This document shows positions 7,853-13,215 of a stretch of 13,215 bases of DNA, one piece after another; position 1 is the first letter of the stretch, and each line of letters begins with the position of its first letter. The stretch is taken from the NCBI GenBank assembly GCA_038527215.1, contig JBCBGC010000174.1, positions 1 through 13,215 of the forward strand, in the 5' to 3' direction. The notes beneath the pieces were generated by a model. It was given only the letters and a program-made list of their open reading frames with translations, searched no databases and was not told where the DNA came from. Position numbers and translations under genes: made by a program. This DNA comes from JAWPMV01 sp038527215. Lineage in GTDB: Bacteria; Bacteroidota; Bacteroidia; J057.

Positions 7853-7882
7853 TGTTACAACCAAGGATTTGGCGTAAATTTG
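7853..7882 (+). promoter_or_regulatory. Bacteroidota-type promoter of valS
   Basis: TAAATTTG (7875-7882) is an exact match to the Bacteroidota primary sigma -7 element TAnnTTTG. The -33 element is poor: TGTT at 7853-7856, 18 bases upstream, is the best candidate. Transcription would begin near 7889, about 26 bases before the ATG at 7916. This also argues against the in-frame TTG at 7880 being the start codon. Confidence 0.6.
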
Positions 7883-7915
7883 CCCCCCTCAATAGCAATT
7901 TTTGCCTTCAGAAAA

Positions 7916-10549
7916 ATGAGTAGCGAACTATCAAAAAAGTACAGCCCGGGCGAGATCGAAGACAAATGGTATCAGGCCTGGGAGGCCGCCAAGGTTTTTA
8001 AATCCGTCCCGGACGAAAGAGAGCCTTACACCATCGTCATTCCTCCGCCTAATGTGACCGGTATCCTCCATATGGGCCACATGCTCAACAACACTTTGCA
8101 GGATGTCATCATCCGTCGCAAAAGGATGCAAGGTTACAATGCTTGTTGGGTTCCCGGTACCGACCACGCTGCCATCGCTACCGAAGCCAAAGTAGTGCGC
8201 TTGTTGGCTGAGCAAGGCATCAAAAAGTCAGATATCGGTCGGGAAAAATTCCTGGAGCATGCCTATGCGTGGAAGGAAAAATACGGGGGGATTATTCTCC
8301 AGCAGTTGAGAAAGCTCGGCGCGAGTTGCGATTGGGATAGAACCGCCTTTACCATGGATCCGGAATATTCCGAAGCCGTCATCGGGGTTTTCTGTGATTT
8401 GTATGAAAAAGGACATATTTACAGAGGGCTACGCATGGTCAACTGGGACCCGCAAGCCCAAACCGCCGTTTCTGATGAGGAAGTAATTCATAGGGATACG
8501 CCGGGACACCTATATCATGTCCGCTATCAGATTGAGGGCCTGGAAAATGAATACGTAACCATTGCGACCACCCGTCCGGAAACCATCCTGGCGGATACGG
8601 CCATTGCCATTCATCCTGAGGATGAGCGCTATACCCATCTTCATGGTAAAAAAGCTCTCGTCCCGCTGCTTAACCGTCCTATTCCTATCATTCTCGATGA
8701 CTATGTAGATCGGGAATTTGGTACTGGCTGTCTGAAAGTTACCCCAGCCCACGATACCAACGACTACGAGATCGGCCAGCGTCATGATCTGCCCACCATC
8801 AATGGCTTGAATGCCGATGGCACGATCAGCGAAGAAGTAGGCCTTTACGTAGGACAGGATCGCTTTGTCGTTCGCAAACAGATCGCCAAAGACCTTAATG
8901 CTGCTGGCCACCTGGTCAAGCAGGAAGACTATATGCACTCCGTCGGATATTCTGAGCGGACCGATGCAGCCATTGAACCTCGGCTTTCTCTGCAGTGGTT
9001 CCTCAAAATGAAGGAGCTGTCTGCCCCAGCCCTGGAAGCGGTAGTGGATGGAGATGTCCAACTGATCCCCGGCAAATTCATCAATACCTATAAGCACTGG
9101 ATGGAAAATGTCCGGGACTGGTGCCTGAGCCGGCAGCTCTGGTGGGGACATCAAATTCCGGCTTATTATCTAAAGGATGCTGATGGATATGTGGTTGCTC
9201 CTACGCCTGAAGCAGCGGTAGAAAAAGCTCGGGAAAAGTTCAAGCGTCCGGATCTGACCTTGGCCGACCTTCATCAGGATGAAGATGTCCTGGATACCTG
9301 GGCCTCTTCCTGGCTTTGGCCAATCAATGTTTTCCACGGATTGACCCAGCCGGACAATCCTGAGATTTCTTATTATTACCCTACGCAAGATCTGGTAACC
9401 GCTCCGGAAATCTTGTTCTTTTGGGTAGCTCGTATGATCATTGCTGGCAAGGAATATATGGGAGAAAAACCCTTTTCCAATGTATACCTGACTGGTATTG
9501 TACGAGACGACCAGCGACGGAAAATGAGTAAGTCTCTGGGGAATTCTCCCGACCCACTAGATCTGATTGCCCAATATGGAGCAGATGGGGTTCGCGTCGG
9601 GATGTTGCTGGCTTCCCCTGCCGGCAATGACCTCTTATTTAAGGAGAGCCTGGTTGAGCAGGGGCGAAACTTTGCCAATAAAATCTGGAATGCCTATCGC
9701 CTGGTTAAAGGCTGGTCCGTAGCGGATCACCCAGCCAACGAGCGAGAGAAACTCGCCATTGCCTGGATGGAAGCCAGACTAGCGGAAGCATCGATAGAGA
9801 TCGAAGATCATTTCAGCAAATTCCGGATTTCGGATGCGCTTATGTCTGTCTATCGGTTGAAGTGGGATGATTTCTGTTCCTGGTTTTTGGAGATGATGAA
9901 GCCTCCCTACGGAGAAGCCATTTCTCAGGAAGCTTATGACGGCGTTATTCGCTTGTTCGAGGAAACCATGAAACTCCTGCATGCCTTTATGCCTTTCATT
10001 ACTGAGGAGCTATGGCATGGGTTAAAAGAAAGATCTGCCGGGGAGTTTCTGGCAGTGGCTCAGCTCTCCGACTTAGACAAACCTAATGAGACTTTGCTGG
10101 AGGATATAGCCTTGATAAAAGAGGCTATTACGGCTTTGCGTGCCTTCAGAACGGATAAGCAAATTCCTTTCAAGGAAGCCATCACCCTGCACATCAAATC
10201 TGACAACCCTGGCCTCTTTCAACAATATGAAACCCTCCTGGCAAAATTCCTCAATACTGAGGCGATTCACTACCCTGCAGAAAAAGTAGAGGGGGCCAGC
10301 AGCATCCGGGTTCAAGCTCATGAATTCTTCATCCCACTTGGCGCTATCGATGTAGAAGCAGAAAGAGAAAAATTGCAAAAGGAGATTGCCTACCAGGAAG
10401 GCTTTTTGATCAAGGTGAATAAAAAGCTGGAAAATGAACGCTTTGTCTCCAATGCTCCTCCTCAGGTAGTCGAGCTTGAGAAGAAAAAGAAAGCCGATAC
10501 GGAAGCTAAGTTAGCCGTGCTAAAAGCTGGATTAGCTGAACTCAACTAA
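7916..10549 (+). CDS. valS: Valine--tRNA ligase
   Basis: This class Ia aminoacyl-tRNA synthetase charges tRNA-Val in the cytoplasm and hydrolyses mischarged Thr-tRNA-Val. From ATG 7916 it has 877 residues, the normal bacterial length. The HIGH signature reads HMGH (residues 52-55, preceded by PPNVTG). The CP1 editing domain carries TTRPETILADTA (about 218-229) and GTGCLKVTPAHDTNDYE (about 268-284). WWGHQIPAYY (about 409) and the KMSKS loop KMSKS (536-540) complete the catalytic core. A helical anticodon-binding domain follows, and the last 65 residues or so form the charged coiled-coil arm characteristic of ValRS. The ATG is chosen over the upstream in-frame TTG (7880) because the protein then begins like the family and the TTG lies within the promoter. 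The leader is A-rich with no strong Shine-Dalgarno. The gene appears to be monocistronic. Confidence 0.98.
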   Translation: MSSELSKKYSPGEIEDKWYQAWEAAKVFKSVPDEREPYTIVIPPPNVTGILHMGHMLNNTLQDVIIRRKRMQGYNACWVPGTDHAAIATEAKVVRLLAEQGIKKSDIGREKFLEHAYAWKEKYGGIILQQLRKLGASCDWDRTAFTMDPEYSEAVIGVFCDLYEKGHIYRGLRMVNWDPQAQTAVSDEEVIHRDTPGHLYHVRYQIEGLENEYVTIATTRPETILADTAIAIHPEDERYTHLHGKKALVPLLNRPIPIILDDYVDREFGTGCLKVTPAHDTNDYEIGQRHDLPTINGLNADGTISEEVGLYVGQDRFVVRKQIAKDLNAAGHLVKQEDYMHSVGYSERTDAAIEPRLSLQWFLKMKELSAPALEAVVDGDVQLIPGKFINTYKHWMENVRDWCLSRQLWWGHQIPAYYLKDADGYVVAPTPEAAVEKAREKFKRPDLTLADLHQDEDVLDTWASSWLWPINVFHGLTQPDNPEISYYYPTQDLVTAPEILFFWVARMIIAGKEYMGEKPFSNVYLTGIVRDDQRRKMSKSLGNSPDPLDLIAQYGADGVRVGMLLASPAGNDLLFKESLVEQGRNFANKIWNAYRLVKGWSVADHPANEREKLAIAWMEARLAEASIEIEDHFSKFRISDALMSVYRLKWDDFCSWFLEMMKPPYGEAISQEAYDGVIRLFEETMKLLHAFMPFITEELWHGLKERSAGEFLAVAQLSDLDKPNETLLEDIALIKEAITALRAFRTDKQIPFKEAITLHIKSDNPGLFQQYETLLAKFLNTEAIHYPAEKVEGASSIRVQAHEFFIPLGAIDVEAEREKLQKEIAYQEGFLIKVNKKLENERFVSNAPPQVVELEKKKKADTEAKLAVLKAGLAELN

Positions 10550-10557
10550 CATATTCG

Positions 10558-10585
10558 AAGGGCGGAATCTAACTCCGCCCTTTTT
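10558..10585 (+). terminator. Rho-independent terminator of valS
   Basis: GGGCGGA (10560-10566) pairs with TCCGCCC (10574-10580) around a seven-base loop, followed by TTTTT. The flanking AA pairs with the first T residues. It starts nine bases after the valS stop codon. Confidence 0.93.
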
Positions 10586-11161
10586 CTTACGCTGTATGCG
10601 CAGCAAGTTCGGTTATTAGGCCGCTCCTACCCTTCCCCTTTACCTTACCTAACCCTTCCTTTTTCCCTTTTTAATGTTCGATCAAAGACCCCGCCTCATG
10701 GTTTGGGGCGCCCTTCCCGTGAGCATATTTTATTTCATCTAGGCACTTAGGTGGTATAGATCATCCAAATAAAAAACATTACAATTTACTTTATATCCGA
10801 ATATCGGCATAATACAATCGTAATACCATATTGATAGGATCATCACACAACCAGATTACTTCCATACCCCCCACTTGATAGGATGGTGGGCACAATAAAA
10901 CCCAATTTAGTGCCCGGGAAAAGCAATGCCTCTACCAAAACCTTGCTTTCCCTTTGCTTTAACCACAAGCAGCCAAATCCCACCCAAACAAACTGGCAAC
11001 CTGCCCTAAGATGTGTTCACTCTTACACCGAGAGGGACAGCACACCTATTTAACAAAATTTAGATAAACTGAAAAATTCTCAATCCTACACTTAACCCTA
11101 AATCCTAACATCCACTCATTTTCCTTTAACCTAATTCTTGGATGTATTAATCAACTTTATC
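10586..11161. other. 576-nt gap after valS with repeats but no gene
   Basis: No open frame with coding character is visible on either strand. The first part (about 10623-10673) is almost entirely C and T on the plus strand. The middle part is AT-rich and contains TTGATAGGAT twice (10831-10840 and 10875-10884). Next come several short inverted repeats (10870-10952), and then an AT-rich approach to the 253-aa gene. No TAnnTTTG element at good spacing was found, so the promoter of the downstream genes is not located. Confidence 0.65.
10870..10952 (+). repeat. Cluster of overlapping and adjacent hairpins
   Basis: Three potential stems occur in 83 bases. CCCAC (10870-10874) pairs with GTGGG (10886-10890). 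GGGCAC (10888-10893) pairs with GTGCCC (10910-10915). GGGAAAAGCAA (10916-10926) pairs with TTGCTTTCCC (10943-10952) with one bulged A. The first two share bases and cannot form together. The third begins immediately after the second. They may be part of a long leader or a small RNA; chance is not excluded. Confidence 0.35.
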
Positions 11162-11923
11162 ATGATCAACAAAATGTTACCTCCCTTAAGCAGGGATTCC
11201 TGGCCAAGGTGTCTTGCGCCACCAGCCAGGGTATTAGGAACCCGGTTTCTGACACTCGTTCTATTCTTCTGGGGAGGTGTAGCTTGCCTGCTTGCCCAAC
11301 AGGATGGGCAGAACTTATTTCCTTCCGCTAAGCTAAAAATAGAGCTTGAAGCTCAATTAACCGAAGCGGACGGACCTCAAGAAAAAGCCTCTTTCTATTA
11401 CCAACCTACCTCCAATGGAGATATTCGGGTAGAGGTAACAGCTACAAGAGAAGGGCAACTAAATCCTTACCAGCTCTCCTATGCCTATCAAATACAAAAA
11501 AATGAATCTCAGGGATATTTGATGGACATGCAAGGAGTAGCTGAGCCTTTTCTCTTCTATTTGCATGAAAAAGCCAAGCTGAATTACGTAGGTGATCAAG
11601 TGGAATTCCCTGCAGAATTGGCGAGTAACGCTAGCCTTGCAAGTGCTAAGGGGATTTTCACTGTTTCTCTGCCAGATCAAAGTAGTATTCAGTATCAAAT
11701 TAGCCTTACTAACCGCACGGTAAGTGGGCAACAAGAAATAAAGCTAGGCAGGGAATACCTTCAGGCCTGGGTGATAAAGGGAGACTATCAAAGGATGACC
11801 TTAATCAATGGCGAAGAGGTAGATCGAAAAAAAATTCCCCTTACGCAATGGCTTATTCCTGGTCAGGGAATCGTCAAGCAAAGCCTAGGTAAACTGCGCA
11901 TGACCCCTACGGTCTCCAATTGA
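11162..11923 (+). CDS. Exported protein, possibly TapB/DUF3108-like
   Basis: From ATG 11162 the product is 253 residues. Its signal peptide has an unusually long 28-residue Pro/Arg-containing N-region, then a hydrophobic core at about 29-44, and LLA-Q cleavage after residue 45. A cysteine at residue 42 lies in a poor lipobox, so I do not call it a lipoprotein. The mature part is beta-strand-rich with no cysteine. The pattern of alternating strands ending in LTQWLIPGQGIVKQSLGKL resembles the TapB/DUF3108-type fold, where a W-x-P-G-G-I-V-K strand is common; this is a tentative resemblance. ATG 11174 is an alternative start, while the in-frame TTG at 11138 is unlikely. No clear Shine-Dalgarno is seen. 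The large repeat protein begins 42 bases after the stop with no terminator between, suggesting co-transcription. Confidence 0.75.
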   Translation: MINKMLPPLSRDSWPRCLAPPARVLGTRFLTLVLFFWGGVACLLAQQDGQNLFPSAKLKIELEAQLTEADGPQEKASFYYQPTSNGDIRVEVTATREGQLNPYQLSYAYQIQKNESQGYLMDMQGVAEPFLFYLHEKAKLNYVGDQVEFPAELASNASLASAKGIFTVSLPDQSSIQYQISLTNRTVSGQQEIKLGREYLQAWVIKGDYQRMTLINGEEVDRKKIPLTQWLIPGQGIVKQSLGKLRMTPTVSN

Positions 11924-11965
11924 ATTTCTTAGCGAATATGTTTTTGGTTTTATAGCCAATGAAAA

Positions 11966-13215
11966 ATGAATAATTATTACATAAACTCATTAGTAAAAAA
12001 AATTGGAACCTGGATGTTCCTTTTTTGTGTGATGGGTATTCCCAGGTTGTTCGCTCAAAATAATTACACCTGTATATCCGTCAACGGCTCTTCAAGCATT
12101 GTGCTTAAAAACGATGCTTGTGGCCTAACTACCACCACTAGCTGTGCTAATTCTAATCTGGCTTTCCCCCTGGTTGGAGATGCCTTTTTTTGGAATGGGA
12201 GTTATTTTCAAAACCAATCCAGCGGTAATCGTCAAAGTACCAATGGCAGCCCGGTGGTCTGCCCCCCAACTTGTTCAGATCTTACCAATCCTGGCAGCAT
12301 CAGTGGGGGTAATACTTTCTGTAACTTTGGCACGACCCTCATCCTCCAAAGTTCAGCAGCGTCTGGAGGAAGCGGCTCTTACATTGTCTATCAATGGCAG
12401 TCAAGTTCAAACGGATTCTTTTGGACCGACATCCCTGGAGCTGGGGGCTCTTTTTATTCTCCGCCCATTGTTTACAGTACTACCCATTACCGAAGAAAAG
12501 CCAAGCGCAACGATTGCGGGTCTTGGCTATATTCGAACTCGGTATCTATTGTAGTCAACAGTCCTCCTTCTCTGGATCAGTATATCTCTGTCAATAGTGC
12601 GCCGTTTAACCAGACCAATACCGTCACCATTTGTCAAGGGTCTTCTGTACTCTTTGATCTTGGTGGGAGTTTTGGAAATGACTGGACCATAACTTATACC
12701 CGACCGGATGGAACCGTATTTAATGGTGGGGCAAATGGATCAGCCAATGACCAAATCTTTATTCCAAATGTGCAGGATGGCAGTCTGAATGAAGGTACCT
12801 GGACAGTTAATTATACCGATCCTAACGGATGTTCTGGCTCGGGGACTTTCACGCTGAATGTAAACCCTATTCCGAACCCGGGTCAATTCATTAGCGTTGA
12901 CAATGCTGCGTTCAGTCAGACAAATAGTGTTTCCGTATGTGAAGGACAATCTGTCCTTTTTGACCTTGGCGGAGCCTTCGGTAACGACTGGATCTTTACT
13001 TACACCAGACCAGATGGCACCACCATTCCTGGAGGAGCAAATGGGGTGGATAATGATCAAATCTTGATTCCAAATGTGCAGGATGGGAGCTTAAACGAAG
13101 GCTCCTGGACGGTGAATTTTACCGACCCCAATGGATGTTCCAATTCTGCCACTTTCACCATTGCTGTCAATCCCCTTCCCAACCCTGTCCAATTCATCAA
13201 AGCCGATAACAATCC
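11966..13215 (+). CDS. Large secreted Ig-like repeat protein, 3' end outside the window
   Basis: The frame is open from ATG 11966 to the right edge (416 codons). A signal peptide covers residues 1-30 (basic KK, hydrophobic core, LFA-Q cleavage). The mature part starts with a Cys-containing region of about 31-105 that has no recognised fold. An Ig-like module follows at about 106-198 (GSISGGNTFC, YQWQSSSNG, then THYRRKAKRNDCGSW), a pattern common in Bacteroidota surface proteins. From residue 205 there are tandem 102-residue Ig-like repeats, each with two cysteines (in VTICQG/VSVCEG and in DPNGC) that probably form a disulfide. Two are complete and a third begins at the edge. Such proteins often end in a T9SS sorting or gliding-type domain, but that end is not visible. 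The start is fixed by the signal peptide. Confidence 0.9.
   Translation, partial: MNNYYINSLVKKIGTWMFLFCVMGIPRLFAQNNYTCISVNGSSSIVLKNDACGLTTTTSCANSNLAFPLVGDAFFWNGSYFQNQSSGNRQSTNGSPVVCPPTCSDLTNPGSISGGNTFCNFGTTLILQSSAASGGSGSYIVYQWQSSSNGFFWTDIPGAGGSFYSPPIVYSTTHYRRKAKRNDCGSWLYSNSVSIVVNSPPSLDQYISVNSAPFNQTNTVTICQGSSVLFDLGGSFGNDWTITYTRPDGTVFNGGANGSANDQIFIPNVQDGSLNEGTWTVNYTDPNGCSGSGTFTLNVNPIPNPGQFISVDNAAFSQTNSVSVCEGQSVLFDLGGAFGNDWIFTYTRPDGTTIPGGANGVDNDQILIPNVQDGSLNEGSWTVNFTDPNGCSNSATFTIAVNPLPNPVQFIKADNN
12578..13215 (+). repeat. Tandem 306-bp coding repeats
   Basis: Copies begin at 12578, 12884 and 13190 (partial). The period is exactly 306 bp, or 102 codons. By hand alignment the first two copies share 75 of 102 residues with no gaps. 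A 20-base block is identical at 12761-12780 and 13067-13086, while synonymous changes are frequent elsewhere. Confidence 0.95.

Noticed and set aside
7880..7915. TTG at 7880 as the valS start codon
   Set aside because: The TTG overlaps the TAAATTTG promoter element and would add 12 residues not typical of ValRS. ATG 7916 gives the usual family start and length.
8510..9154. 214-codon open frame on the minus strand
   Set aside because: It is antisense to the editing and catalytic parts of valS, which are unmistakable; it is a shadow frame.
12144..12554. 136-codon plus-strand frame with a hydrophobic start
   Set aside because: It overlaps the open frame of the large repeat protein (from 11966) in a different register. 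The latter has a signal peptide and Ig-like repeats running to the edge.
1..13215. Search by eye for tRNA, rRNA, CRISPR, insertion sequence ends, phage genes or defence systems
   Set aside because: No cloverleaf with conserved T-loop, no regularly spaced short repeats, no transposase or nuclease motif and no terminal inverted repeats were seen. The only periodic repeat is the coding 306-bp unit.

Overview
The window looks like ordinary chromosome from a member of the Bacteroidota. The evidence is two proteins ending in type IX secretion (T9SS type A) sorting domains, a large repetitive Ig-like surface protein, signal peptides cut before glutamine, Bacteroidota-type promoter elements (TAnnTTTG), and mostly A-rich leaders with weak Shine-Dalgarno sequences. 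A Saprospira/Lewinella-like lineage is a reasonable guess from the style of the surface proteins, but the sequence alone does not fix the genus.

Layout, left to right. (1) The 3' two thirds of priA (replication restart helicase) runs in from the left edge and is followed by a small DUF3467 protein. (2) That gene converges on a minus-strand gene for an exported TPR-like protein; the two stop codons share one CTAG. (3) A 462-nt gap with no convincing gene leads to a 791-aa T9SS cargo protein (propeller-like region, CARDB-like domain, SprB-like repeat, sorting tail). Its ribosome binding site lies partly inside a small hairpin. (4) A 61-aa membrane protein follows and ends at a very strong 17-bp terminator hairpin. 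(5) A convergent minus-strand gene encodes a second, 405-aa T9SS cargo protein (CARDB-like, jelly-roll-like, sorting tail). (6) valS (valyl-tRNA synthetase, 877 aa) is complete, with a recognisable promoter and a clean rho-independent terminator. (7) A 576-nt gap holds a pyrimidine-rich tract and several partly overlapping inverted repeats. (8) A 253-aa exported protein that may be TapB/DUF3108-like follows. Forty-two nt later begins a large cysteine-containing Ig-like repeat protein whose frame stays open to the right edge. Its 102-residue repeats recur at exactly 306 bp.

priA and valS are housekeeping genes and have no obvious functional link to the rest. The other genes mostly encode exported or surface proteins: five of the eight carry signal peptides. 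I found no tRNA, rRNA, CRISPR array, insertion sequence, phage gene or recognisable defence system. The least explained parts are the repeat protein at the right end, its small exported neighbour, and the structured gap before them.
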